64,000 nucleotides of DNA from Gliomastix tumulicola (taxonomy: Eukaryota > Ascomycota > Sordariomycetes > Hypocreales > Bionectriaceae): assembly GCA_001599755.1 (NCBI GenBank), contig BCHX01000003.1, positions 3,259,289 to 3,323,288 on the forward strand, written 5' to 3'. The stretch's first letter is position 1. Each line of letters opens with the position of its first letter. Positions 13,240 to 27,135 of the stretch are shown here, one piece after another. The notes beneath the pieces are model-generated. The model was not told the DNA's origin and ran no database searches. It worked only from the letters and a program-made list of their open reading frames with translations. The translations under genes were made by a program, and so were the position numbers.

Positions 13240-13740
13240 AGCTAATAAATAATTTAATTAATAATAATTATAAATTAAGCTTTTTAAAGAGATTAAAAAT
13301 AATCCCTAGGTATTAAAAATATTTATTAAAAAATAATAAAAAAATAATAATATTATTTATATAAGTATAAGTAAATACCTAGTATAAGAATAATTATTTA
13401 TTAATTTATTATTAAATATAAGCTAGTAAGTTCTTAAAACTTATTAAGGTTATATTAAATTATTTTAATTTTTAATAAAAAATAATAATAAATTAATTTT
13501 AAAACTTCTTATAAATTAAAAATTAATAAAAAAATAAAATTATATTAATTACTATAATATATTTAACTTCTTTTAAGGTAATAATAAATACCTCCTATTT
13601 TAATAATAAATATATATTTATAATTATAATAGTATTTAAGTTATATAAGTCTACTATAATTTATCCCTTATTAGTATTATTAGTTTATTTTTATATTATA
13701 AAAACTAATATAATAAAAGGTATAAATTAATCTACCTAGA
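13240..13740. repeat. Dispersed repeat, copy 2 (partner at 1-513)
   Basis: This stretch aligns in the same orientation with the left edge of the window and gives the uninterrupted version of that repeat. It contains no inserted element at the position where copy 1 is broken by MITE copy A. Confidence 0.7.
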
Positions 13741-14088
13741 ATATTTAACTTATAGTATATAATAGGTTAAAAGTATTATTAATAACTTTTTAGTCCTTTA
13801 TATTATATAGGTAAAGTCTACTTATAAGTTATCTCTTTACCTAGTTATCTTTTAAATATATTTTAAGCTAATTTTCTAAGGATACTAGAATAATACTATA
13901 GTCTCTCTTAAAAGGGGCTAAAATAGAAATAATATTATATTAAGCCTAAGAAATCCTAGTATTATTATTTATTATTATTAAGTATTTATTTATAAAAGGT
14001 AATACCTTATTATTCTAGCTTAAGAAGGGATAATAAATAATATAATTATTAAACCTACCCTCTACTAAGAGATTACTCTATAAATATA

Positions 14089-14648
14089 GAGTAGGTCTAA
14101 TCATATAATATAAAATATCTATTCATATAATAGTAGCATATATAAAGCGCTAGGTAAGGGGGCTCTTAGTACCTCTCTATACCTCTAAGCCTTAGCTAAT
14201 TAGACTGCCTAGGCTTAGCCTCTTCTAGCAGCCTCTACCTTCACCTAGGCTACCTTAATCTAGCTATCTTAATCTAGTTGCCTTAATCTAGCTACCTTAA
14301 TCTGGCTACCTTAATTAGTGTAGCTTTAATTAAGGTAGGCAGCCTCTATTACCTTTACCTCTATAAGGTCCTCTATAAGGTCTACCTCTATAAGGTCTAC
14401 CTCTATAAGGTTAGCCTCTATAAGGTTAGGCTATTATTATAAGGCAAGGCAGCTACCACAACGCTATTTTATAGAGGCCCAGCTACTATAATTATAGAGG
14501 CCTAGGCACTATAGGGCTAGGCCAGGCTATTTCCAGCGCCTTAGCCTATAGAATAATAGGTCTACAGTATAAGGCGCTATAACACTAGTAGCTTATATAG
14601 GCTATATTATATAATTAAATATTTTACATTATGTAATTAGACCTACTC
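14089..14648 (+). mobile_element. Inverted-repeat MITE, copy E
   Basis: This 560-bp element is the longest copy, with termini GAGTAGGTCTAATC and AATTAGACCTACTC and an exact 8-bp duplication TAAATATA (14081-14088 and 14649-14656). It carries about five TACCTTAATC-containing units and four AAGGT-containing units, which explains its extra length. Many CpA sites have become TpA, so it has been moderately RIP-mutated. Confidence 0.92.
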
Positions 14649-15099
14649 TAAATATATAGTATAACCTACTTCTATATTAAGATTTTTAATAGTTTTTATT
14701 TACTTCTTATTCTTTTAAAGATATAAGATTAAATTACCTATAAAAATAATAAATAAAATTAATAAATTATAAGGGCTTTAACTTAAAGGTATTTAAAAAG
14801 AAAAGAAGCTTTAAGAGGTCTTATTTAATTATAATAAAGGGTTAACTTAAGGTAAACCCTAGTATAATATTAAGGAGATAATTACTATAGAAATTAAAAG
14901 GGATTTAGTTAAGTATTATTATAAATAAGAATTAATAAAGAATAAAAGAGATTTAAAGGTTTACTAATAAAGAGAGGACCCTATTTAAAAGAGATAATTT
15001 ATTATTTTTAATTAAATTTTATAAATATTTTAAATATTAAATATTTTTATAGAAGCCTCTTCTTTAATATTAAAGTTTAATAAGCTATATTAAAATACC

Positions 15100-18000
15100 T
15101 TTAAGTATTTAAAGAAGAACTATAATAAATTATAATTTTTCTTATAAGCTTAAAGATTATTTTTATTAATTATATTATAATATTTTATAATAATAATATA
15201 AAAATTCTTTATATTATAAATAAATTAAAGGATAATATAAAGAATTAATAAATAAATTATTTTAAAGAAAAACTTAAAGTATAATTATAAGAAATTACCT
15301 AGGATTTCTTTATTAATTAATTTAAGGTAGGAATTTAATTTTTTAAATTATAATATTTTAAAGTAGCTTTTTAATTTAATATTAAATATTAATAAGAAAA
15401 ATAAATAATATATTAGTTTTTAGTATAATTTAAATAAAATATCCTAGAGATATTTATAAAGATTTTAAATTAATTTTTAGTAACTTTATACTTATAATAT
15501 ATAAAGCTTTATTTAAGAATTTATATTATTAATATAAAGATTCTTATAATATAGAAATAGTTCTATATAATTATAATAATAATTAAGTCTTTATTAATAA
15601 AGAAATAAAAGGAGAAAAATATTACTTAAAATAATTAAAAGCTCTAAAGGAAATCTAGTAAGGAAACTTTAATTATTTAAATTTAAGAGATTTAAATTTA
15701 AAATAATACTTAATTTAATTTTCTATAAATATAATACTTTAAATATAATACTTTAAATATAAAAAAATAAATTATTATATAAATAATTATAAAAAAAAAA
15801 AAAAAGTAAATTTATTAAAACTTCTATAATTATAATTAATATAATTAATATTAACTAGAGATAAGCTTAATAATTAATTAAAAAGGAAATCCTAAGAGGC
15901 TTTAAAGGAGTATTTAAATAATTTATTTAAATTTAAAAGAATTATTAATAAAGTAATAAATTAGTTATTATAAGAGTAGGTCTAATTATATAATATAAAA
16001 AGTCTAATTATATAATATAGCCTATATAAGCCACTAGTGTTATAGCGCCTTATACTATAGACCTATTATTCTATAGGCTAAGGCGCTGGAAATAGCCTGG
16101 CCTGGCCCTACAGCACCTAGGCCCCTATAATTATAATAGCTAGGCCTCTATAAAATAGCGTTATAGTAGCCACCTTGCCTTACAATAATAGCCCGACCTT
16201 ATAGAGGTAGACCTTATAGAGGTAGAGGTGATAGAGGCTACCTGCCTTAATTAAGGCTATGTTAATTAAGGTAGCTAGATTAAGGTAGCCTAGGTGAAGG
16301 TAGAGGCCACTAGAAGAGGCCAGGCCTAAGTAGTCTAATTAGCTGAGGCCTAGAGGTAAAGAGAGGTACTAAGAGCCCCCCTGTCTAGCACTTTATACGT
16401 GCTACTATTATATAAATAGATATTTTATATTATATAATTAGACCTACTTTATTATAAATATTAGAGGAAATATTAATATATTATAATTATATATAATATA
16501 TAAAAATTAAATATTACTTAGCTTTATTTTTAAAATAATAAATAAAAGTCTTATTATTATTATAAGGAAATATATATAGTTAATTTATATAATAAATAAT
16601 TTTAAATAAATTTATATATAACTATATAAGTTTATAATTATAGAAGAAGAGAATAATATTCTCCTAGAATTATTTTAATTTAAAAAAATAAATTTTATTT
16701 AATAATTTAAAGAATAAATTTAAAATTATAAATTAAAAAAAGATTAATTAAAACTTATTTTTATTATAAAAAAGTTATAAAAAATATAAAAAATAACTTA
16801 TTTAATATTTATTATACCTTTTTAAGGGAAGTTTATAAAGGAATTACCTAGAATTTATTATTAAATTTAATTATAAGATTCTTTAATAAATAAAGAAGAA
16901 ATATTTAAAGAATTACCTTAAAAATACTAAAAATTTAAAAATATCTTTAATCTAGAGGTAATAATAACCTTAAGTAAATTAAGAAAAATAATAAAATATA
17001 TTATTAAATTAAAAAAAAACTTAAAGTTATATTAAAGCTTTATTTATAATTTAACTTTAAAAAAATAAAAAACTTTTAAAGAATATATTTAAAAAATATT
17101 AATAAATAAATAATTTAAATAATTTATTAATTTTTAAAAAATAAAAGTTTTATTTATATTTAAAAAAAAAAGAAATTATAATTATATATAAATTATTAAA
17201 TATTAAATTAAATTATTTATAAAAATAAAATATCTTTATTATTTATTATAGAGATTTTTAATTATTTATAAAATACTTAAATTTATATTAAGCTAAATCT
17301 TAAGAATATATATTATTATATTTAAATTTATAAAGAAAATAAGTATAAGATTATATTTTAATATTATTATAATTATTATAAGTATTAAATTATATTTTTT
17401 AAATTATTTAATATATTTTTTAGTTTAATAAATTAATATTATATACTTTATTTAAATAATATTTTTATTTATAATAAATATTAAAAGAATTATTATTAAA
17501 ATATTAATATAATTTTATAATACTTATAAAAATAAGAGCTTTATATTAATTTAAATAAATATAATTTCTTAAAAATAAAAGTTTTTTTTTTTAAAATTTA
17601 ATATTTTTATAGAAGAAGTTTATATAAAACTTAAATAAATTAAAATAATTATAAATTAATTAAAATTTAATACTATATTTAATATTTAATTTTTCTTAAA
17701 ATTTACTAAATTTTATTAATATTTTATTAAAAATTATAATAAAATAATTAATTTATTTATAAATTATTTAAAAAAAAAGTAATAAAATAAATTAATTTAA
17801 TTAAAATTAAATAATAAATATTTTATTAATTAAAAAAGGTATTTTAAATAATATCTTAATTAATATATTATAATCCCTAGGTAAAGTTAAAGGTAATTAT
17901 AAATATATTTAATTTTATAATTAAAGCCTAGTTAATATAATTAATAAAGAATATATAATACCTAATTATATATTACTTAAAGATACTTTAAAGAGTAAAA

Positions 18001-18300
18001 GTTTATTATTAAATATTAAATATAAAACTACTAATAATTATATAAGCTTTTTACTATTAAAGGTATTATTTATTATATTTAGAAAAAACTATAAAGGTTT
18101 TAATTAATTACTTAAATTATAGTTATTTAATTATAAAAATAAAATTATTTTTTAAGTAAATAAAAGCTTTAGATTTTTTTACCTTTTTAACTTTAAAATT
18201 TTATATTAATTAAGTAAAAAGAATTTAATAAATAAATTAAATTATTAAATTAATTTAAAAATAAATTTAAAAGAAAAATAAATTTAAATTAAATTATTAT
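15100..18300 (+). mobile_element. Degraded Ty3/gypsy retrotransposon, plus strand
   Basis: A reading frame full of stops can still be followed. At 17,341-17,590 codons line up with the reverse transcriptase core: a K-Y-K-x-x-F box (ancestral EWKTAFRTRYGHYEY region), the FGLxNxPxxF region, then ILYLNNIFIY with YLNN at 17,449-17,460 in place of catalytic YLDD. At 18,165-18,260 an F-N-F-K-I-L-Y stretch followed by K-K-N matches the end of the RNase H domain (FNFKIxYRxGKxNxxxD). At about 15,130-15,270 a frame reading ...FYNNNIKILYIINKLKDN resembles the gag core. The order gag, RT, RNase H is that of gypsy elements. MITE copy F is inserted between gag and RT. The outer ends and LTRs were not defined. 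Confidence 0.8.
15974..16449 (-). mobile_element. Inverted-repeat MITE, copy F (inside the gypsy remnant)
   Basis: This 476-bp element runs from GAGTAGGTCTAATTA to TAATTAGACCTACTT and is flanked by an exact 8-bp duplication TATTATAA (15966-15973 and 16450-16457). It sits between the gag and reverse transcriptase remnants of the plus-strand gypsy element, so it is younger than that element. It is the shortest copy because it has fewer internal 15-bp units. Orientation is the same as copy C. Confidence 0.92.
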
Positions 18301-19278
18301 TTTTATTTTTATAAAGGGTTTTAAAGGAGTTTAATAATATAAAAAGTATTAAAAATATAAAAAAACTTATTATTAATATATATTATATTATCTTATAATA
18401 ATTTTATAATAATTATAATAATATATATATTAATTTATTTAAGTAAAAACCTTTAATTAAAGTAAATAATTATTAAATATTAACTTATTAAATAAAGAAG
18501 ATTAATAGCTTTAGATTACACCTAGGGGATCCTTTATATTATAGAAGAGCTAATATAACTTACCTTTAATTAATAATTTAATATATATAAAATAAGATAA
18601 AAGCTAAGCTATACTTTATATCTAGTATTTATTAAAGTTTAACTTTAATATCTATTTCTAAGGAAACTCTTACTAAAGTAATTTTATATATATAATAAGG
18701 AGATACCTTTATAAAGTTTATATAAAAATATATTAATAAAAGTCTATAAAATAATAAAAAACTAGTATTTTATTAATAAGTATTTAAAAATAAATTATTA
18801 TACTAAAATAAGTAGGTTTATATACCCTAGGGATTATATATAAAGATATTAATTTTTATTTATAATAATTCTTTAGTAAAATATTAAAAGGTATATAAAA
18901 TACTATTTAAATTAGCTTATAATTATTTTTAATTAAATATAAAAAAAAATATAAAGAAATATATTAAAAATTATATTATTTATTAAAAAATTATAATTTT
19001 AAGGGTAAAATTAATAAAGAAACTCTATTTATTACTTATATTAAAATACTTATTTAATAAGATCTCTTTTAATTTAATTATAAATTTACTTATAGTTAAG
19101 AATATATATAGAAAATACTATAATACTATTTTAATTATAATTAATTATTTAATAAAGTATATAATATTTATATCTATAATAAAGAAGCTTAGTATAAATT
19201 AGCTAATAATACTACTATTTTATAGGGTTTTTAGCTAATATAAATTACCCTAAGGAATTATTTCTAACTAAGTATCAA

Positions 19279-22200
19279 GGGTCTTATAGTAGAAGTAGGT
19301 TATACTATAAATACACTTTATAAAGGTAGAGCTATTATATATTATAATATTTATTATTACCTCCCTTTAACTAATTCTCCTTCTAAGCTTCTTTTATATT
19401 TAAAAATTTATTAGGCTTTCTTAAGCTTAGTATTTTTTATTTTATAATTTTATTAATTTAATAGGGTCCTTTAGCTTATATATAATAAATTACCTCTTAC
19501 CTATTAGTATATTTTATATTTAAATTTACTTAAAGTTCTTTTATTTATTTATTTATATAATTCTATAATTATATAAGTTTATTTAAAATCTTACTTATAT
19601 TATTACTTCTTTTTACTTTATATAGCTTTCTTTTTTCTTTTTTTACTTTATATTTTAAATTCTTTATTTTACCTTCTTTTTTTTATATTTCCCCTCTCTT
19701 CTTTTTTATAATCTCTTATTATATTTAATATTAAAGATAATAATTTTAGTATTAATAGTAGTAATATTATTAAATTATTAGGTTCTAGTATTATAGTATA
19801 TATAAGTACTTATTATACTATATTTATTATAAGTAGGTCTAATTATATAATATAAAATATCTATTTATATAATAGTAGTATATATAAAGCACTAGGTAGG
19901 GGGGCTCTTAGTACCTCTCTATACCTCTAGGCCTCAGCTAATTAGACTACCTAGGCCTAGCCTCTTCCAGTGGCCTTTACCTTTACCTAGGCTACCTTAA
20001 TCTAGCTACCTTAATCCAGCTGCCTTAATCTGGCTACCTTAATCTAGCTACCTTAATTAGCGTGGCCTTAATTAAGGCAGGTAGCCTCTATTACCTCTAC
20101 CTCTATAAGGTCCTCTACAAGGTTAGCCTCTACAAGGTTGGGCTATTATTGTAAGGCAAGGCGGCTACTACAACGCTATTTTATAGAGGCCTAGCCACTA
20201 TAATTATAGGGGCCTAGGCGCTATAGGGCCAGGCCAGGCTATTTCCAGCGCCTTAGCCTATAGAATAATAGGTCTATGGTATAAGGCGCTATAATACTAG
20301 TAGCTTACATAGGCTATATTATATAATTAGATATTTTATATTATATAATTAGACCTACTCTTTATTATAAGTTAATAAGTTTTATAAGACCTTTTACCTC
20401 TCCCTAGGTATTTACTAGTTAACTTTTTCCTTAGTTATTTTATTATTTATTATTAATATATAATATATCTTTATATATAAACTCTTAAGGAGGGTTTATA
20501 TTAATCTTTTTATTTTTATATTTATAATTTTAATAATATAATATTTTCTTTATTATTTTCCTTATATTTTATTAATTAATTTTTAAATTATATAATTTTC
20601 TTCTTAAATTATATTTATTATAATTCTCTTTATAAAGAGTATAATTATTTTATAAATAAAATAGCTAAGGTCTTTATCTTTATTCTTTAATTCTTCCTAG
20701 AAATATATTAAGAAGTTCTTTTAGTTTAAATAAATTACTTTTTTTTTTCTTTTTTTTATTAATTAATTATTAATTTTTTAAATAAAATTTAAAGATAACT
20801 CTTAATTATTTACTTATTTATTAATAAATAAATATTTATTATATTATTTATTTAATTTTATAAATATTAAATTATTATAATAATCTTTAAGTCTTTAAAT
20901 AAAAGGTATATACTTAAAAGCTTTATTATTATAAGGGGATAAATATTATTTATATTTTTACTTTAGTTACCTTTAATATAGCTACTTATTTATATATTTT
21001 AACTTAAAATATTAACTATAAGGTATATTTTTTTAAGTACTTCTTTAAGATTAATTAATTAATAAGATTTTAAATTTTTATATTTATTCTTCTTATTAAT
21101 ATAACCTTATTAATCTTTTTATTTTATATATTATTAATTACTTAAATTATACTTTTTTTTACTTTTTTAAAGTCTATTATTTTTATATTTAATATACTTA
21201 TTATTATAAATATTACTTTTTATTAATATTCTTTTATTAAAGCTTCTTTATTAAGTATTTTATATATTTTACTTATATTTATTTACTTTATTTACTTAAT
21301 TATTAAAGCTTTATAAATAATTACTATTTTTACTTTTATTTTTATAGTATTAATTACTTCTTCTACTTTTATTATAATTACTTTAATTATATTTTTAAAG
21401 AATCTTTAATATAAATATTCTTAAATAAAGATTAAAATAAAAGCTTTAAGTATTTAAATCTTAATATTAAATTTTACTTTATATTTTATTATAAGTTTTT
21501 AATAAAAGTTTATTATAACTTTAAAGTAATAATTTTAAATTATTTTAATTATTTAATTAATTTTATTTTATATTACTTTAATAATTATTATTTTAGGTTT
21601 TTATTAAATTTTTATTTTTACTTTTATTATATTATTATTTATTATTTTTATTTTTATTTTTATTTTAATTATTTTTATTTTCTTTAAGAAATAAATAACT
21701 TTTCTTTAATTATTTAATTTAAATCTTTTTTAAAAGATATTTACTTCTTTAAATCTTTTTACTTTAATTATTATAATATTTATAACTTTATTTTATAACT
21801 TTTATTTTTCTTTTAATTTAATTATAATAAATAAAAATATTAATAAAATAAATTTTATTACTTTTAGTAAAGATATTAATAATAATATAAATATAATTTT
21901 TTAATAAATAATAAACTTTTTTAAATTTTTTTAAATTTTATTATTTTTTTAAATTTATTTTATAAATTATATAAAAATTAAAATATTATTATTATTATTA
22001 TTTCTTTTAATATAAATTTTAATAATTTATTTATTATTTTTTTTATATAATTTTAATTTTAATAATTAAAATTTAGTAAATATTATTATATTTATTTACT
22101 TTTTTTATAAATTCTTTTTTTAATATTTTTTAAATTAAAAATAAAAATAATTTTTTAAATATTTTATATTTTTACTTAATAAATATATAGTTATATTAAA

Positions 22201-23475
22201 ACTTTTATATTATATACTTCTTTTATTATATTATTTTAAATCTTTTATATAAAGCTTATAAGGGCTATTATAATTATAATATATATTAGAAGAATACCCT
22301 CTTTTTACCCTTTTAAAATCTAGTATTTACTATTATTTAGAGATATAATATCTAAGAGGTTAAATCTATAAAGCTCTTTTTCTAGGAGTATTATAATAAA
22401 GTATCTTATTATTTAAAGCTTATAGTTAAAAATAAATTATATTTTATTTATCTTAGCTTTTTTATTTTTATTAAGCTTTCTTTTATAAAGGTTTTTAAAT
22501 AATATAACCCTTTTAATAATTTTATAAATTAAATTTCTAAATTTAATATTTTTAATATTAATAGTATTTAATATAAATATATTTTATAGTTTTTATTTTA
22601 TTTTATTACCTTCTAGTAATATAAAATATTTAAATTTATAGAAAATAAAAATAAAAAAGTTATTATAAATTAAAATTATTTAGTTTTTTATTATAATTTT
22701 TTTTATTAAAATTTAATAAATTCTTTTTAACTTTAAGTTTATTTACTTTAATTAATTCTTATAGATTTATTAAAATATTTACTTTTAAATTTTAGTTTAA
22801 TATTTTAATATATAAGAGAAAATTTAAATTTTTTATTTTATTTTTATTAAAAATTACCTAATTAATTTCTTTAGAAATTTTATTTATTATAATTTTTATA
22901 TTAATATAAATTTAATTATTATTAAATAGTATATTTAATAAAAGTTTAATAACTTTAATTTAAATAATTAAAAAAAGAGGATTTTTTTTACTTTTTTTTA
23001 AAAATTTAAATTATAATATTACTTTTAATAATATATATAATAATTAATAAAGAATAAAATTTTAAAGGGATTTTATAAAATAACTTAATTAATTTATAGT
23101 ATTTTTATTACTTTTTAAAATTAAAAATTATTTTTATATTTTTATATTAATATATTATTAATAAAGTTATATTTTATAACTTAAGAGTTTTTATTAAAAT
23201 ACCTTTTTTATTTTATTAAGTATTTTTTTTATAATTTTAAGTTTTAATAAAATAAAATTTTATTAATTTTATATATTTTTTTTTTAAAAAGAGATAATTA
23301 ATTAATTTTATAAGGTTTTCTTTTATAAATAATTTAAAGTACTTTATATTAAAGATATTATAAATTTTAACTAATAAAGGTAATTAAAGTTAATATATAT
23401 TATTTAATAATAATATATCTTATATTTAATATAAATTAATAAACTTTTTTATAAGCTTTTTAAATAATCTCTTTT
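19279..23475. repeat. Tandem 3.67-kb repeat, unit 1 (interrupted by MITE G)
   Basis: This is the first of two direct copies of a unit that begins GGGTCTTATA. Its length is about 4.2 kb, which falls to about 3.66 kb when MITE copy G and its duplicated target (538 bp) are removed, the same as unit 2. The two units align along their whole length, and both are RIP-mutated. The first 210 bp recurs a third time at 31,649. That pattern would fit LTR-internal-LTR-internal, but no domain could be read in the internal part. Confidence 0.8.
19831..20360 (+). mobile_element. Inverted-repeat MITE, copy G (inside tandem unit 1)
   Basis: This 530-bp element has termini AAGTAGGTCTAATTA and TAATTAGACCTACTC and an exact 8-bp duplication TTTATTAT (19823-19830 and 20361-20368). 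Unit 2 of the tandem repeat shows the uninterrupted target at about 24,030, so this is a dated insertion after the 3.67-kb duplication. It has been moderately RIP-mutated. Confidence 0.93.
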
Positions 23476-23480
23476 ATTAA

Positions 23481-26400
23481 GGGTCTTATAATAAGAGTAA
23501 GTTATATTATAAATATACTTTATAAAGGTAGAGTTATTATATATTATAATATTTATTATTATTTCTCTTTAATTAATTCTCTTTTTAAGCTTCTTTTATA
23601 CTTAGAGATTTATTAGGCTTTTTTAAGCTTAATATCTTTTATTTTATAATTTTATTAATTTAGTAAGGTCCCTTAATCTATATATAATAGGTTACCTCTT
23701 ACCTATTAATATACCTTATATTTAAGTTTACCTAGAGTTCTTCTATTTATTTATTTATATAATTCTATAATTATATAGGTTTATTTAAAATCTTACCTAT
23801 ATTATTACCTCTTTCTACCTTATATAGCTTCCTTATTCTTTTCTTTACTTTATATTTTAGGTTCCTTCTTTTACCTTTTCTTCTTTATATTTTCTCCTCT
23901 TCTCTTTTTTATAATCCTTTATTATATTTAATATTAAAGATAATAACTTTAATCCTAATAATAGTAATATTATTAAATTATTAGATTCTAGTATTATAGT
24001 ATATATAAGTACTTATTATACTATACTTAATATAAGTTACTAAGTCTTATAAGACCCTTTATCTCTTATTAGGTATTTACTAGTTAACCTTTCCCTAGTT
24101 ATTTTACTATTTATTATTAATATATAATATACCTCTATATATAGACTCCTAAGGAGGGTTTATATTAATCTCCTTATCTTTATATTTATAATCTTAATAA
24201 TATAGTATTTTTCTTATTATTTTCTTTATATTTTATTAATTAATTTCTTAAATTATATAGCTTTTTCCTTAAATTATATTTATTATAGTTCTCTCTATAA
24301 AGAGTATAACTATTTTATAAATAAAGTAGCTAAGGCTTTTACTTTTATTCTTTAATTCTTCTTAGAAATATATTAAAAAGTTCTTTTAATTTAAATAAGT
24401 TACTTTTTTTTCTTTTTTTTTAATTAATTATTAATTTTTTAAATAAGATTTAAAAATAGCTTTTAATTATCCCTTTATTTATTAATAAATAAGTATTTAT
24501 TATATTATTTACTTAACTTTATAAGTATTAAATTATTATAGTAATCTTTAAGCTTTTAAGTAAAAAGTATATATTTAGAAGCTTTATTATTATAAAGGGG
24601 TAAATACTACTTATATTTTTACCCTAGTTACCTTTAATATAGTTATTTATTTATATACTTTAACTTAAAATACTAATTATAAAGTATATTTTTCTAGGTA
24701 CTTTTTTAAAATTAATTAATTAATAAGGTTTTAAATCTTTATATTTATTCTTCCTACTAATATAGCTTTATTAATCTCCTTATTTTATATATTATTAATT
24801 ATTTAAATTATACCCTTTTTTACTTCTTTAAAGTCTACTACTTTTATATTTAATATATTTATTAATATAAATATTATTCTTTATTATTATTTTCTTATTA
24901 AAGCCTCTTTATTAAATACTTTATATATTTTACCTATATTTACTTATTTTATTTACTTAATTATTAAGACTTTATAAGTAATTACTACTTTTATATTTAT
25001 TTTTATAGTATTAATTACTTCTTCTACTCTTATTATAGTTACTTTAATTATATTCTTAAAGAATTCTTAATATAAGTATCTTTAAATAAAAATTAAAATA
25101 AAAACTTTAAGTATTTAAACCTTAATATTAAACCCTACTTTATATTTTATTATAAATTTCTAATAAAAGTTTATTATAACTTTAAAGTAATAATCTTAGG
25201 TTACTTTAATTATTTAATTAGCTTTATTTTATATTATTTTAATAATTATTACTTTAAATTCTTATTAAACCTTTATTTTTACTTTTATTATATTATTATT
25301 TATTATTTTTATTTTTATTTTTACTTTAATTATTTTTATCTTCTTTAAGAAATAAATAACTTTTCTTTAATTATTTAATTTAAATCTCTTTTAAAGAATA
25401 TTTACTTTTTTAGGTCTTTTTACCTTAGTTACTATAATATTTATAGTTTTACCTTATAGCTTTTACTCTTCTCTTAATTTAATTATAATAAATAAAAATA
25501 TTAATAAGGTAAATTTTATTACTTTTAATAAAAATATTAATAATAATATAAATATAGTTTTTTAATAAATAATAAATCTTCTTAAATTTTTTTAAATTTT
25601 ATTATTCTTTTTAAATTTATTTTATAAATTATATAAAAATTAAAATATTATTATTATTATTATTCTCTTTAATATAAATTCTAATAATTTTACTACTTCT
25701 TTATATAACTTTAATTTTAATAATTAAAATTTAATAAGTATTATTATATTTATTTACCTTTTTTATAATTTCTTTTTTTAATATTTTTTAAATTAAAGAT
25801 AAAAATAACCTTTTAAATACTTTATATCTTTACTTAATAAATATATAGTTATATTAAAACTCTTATACTATATACTTCTTCTACTATATTATTCTAGATT
25901 TTTTATATAAAGCTTATAAAGGCTATTATAATTATAATATATATTAAGAGGATATCTCTTTTTTACCCTTTTAGAATTTAATATTTACTATTATTTAAGA
26001 ATATAATATCTAAGAGGTTAAATCTATAAAGCTCTCCCTCTAGGAGTATTATAATAAAGTATCTTATTACCTAGAGCTTATAGCTAAGGGTAAGTTATAC
26101 TTTATTTATCTTAGCTTTTTTATTTTTATTAAGCTTTTTTTTATAGAGGTTTTTAAATAATATAACCCCTTTTAATAATTTTATATATTATTAAATTTTT
26201 AAATTTAATATTTTTAATATTTTTAATATTTAATATAAGTATATCTTATAGTTTTTTTTTTACTTTATTACCTTTTAATAGTATAAGGTATTTTAATCTA
26301 TAGAAGATAAAGATAAGAGGGTTATTATAGGTTAAGATTATTTAATTTTTTATTATAACTTTTTTTTTATTAAAACTTAATAAATTCTCCTTAACTTTAG

Positions 26401-27135
26401 GTTTATTTATTATAATTAATTTTTATAAATTTATTAAGATATTTACTTTTAAATTTTAACTTAATATTTTAATATATAAAAGAAAACTTAAATCTTTTAC
26501 TTTTTTTTTATTAAAGATTACCTAGCTAATTTTTTTAGGAATTTTATTTATTATAACTTTTATATTAATATAAATTTAATTACTATTAAATAATATATTT
26601 AGTAGAAGTTTAATTACTTTAATTTAAGTAGTTAAAAAAAGAGAATTTCTTTTACTTTTTTTTAAAATTTAAGTTATAATATTACTTTTAATAATATATA
26701 TAGTAATTAGTAAAAAATAAGGTTTTAAAGAGATTTTATAAGGTAATTTAATTAATTTATAGTATTCTTATTATTTTTAAAATTAAAAATTATTTTTATA
26801 CTTTTATATTAATATATTATTAATAAAGTTATATTTTATAACCTAAGAGTTTTTATTAAAATATTTTTTTTATTTTATTAAGTATTCTTTTTATAATTTT
26901 AAACTTTAATAAAATAAAATTTTATTAATTTTATATATTTCTTCTTTTAAGAAGAGGTAATTAATTAATTTTATAGGGTTTTCTTTTATAAATAATTTAA
27001 GGTACTTTATATTAAAGATATTATAAATTTTAATTAATAAAGGTAATTAAAGTTAATATATATTATTTAATAATAATATATTTTATATTTAATATAGGTT
27101 AATAAACTTTTCTATAAGTTTTTTAGATACTCTCT
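23481..27135. repeat. Tandem 3.67-kb repeat, unit 2
   Basis: This is the second direct copy of the unit described at 19,279-23,475. It starts GGGTCTTATAATAAGAG and ends near 27,135, where the homology to the end of unit 1 stops. It has no MITE. Numerous single-base differences between the units are mostly C/T and G/A, as expected when RIP acts on both copies. Confidence 0.8.
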
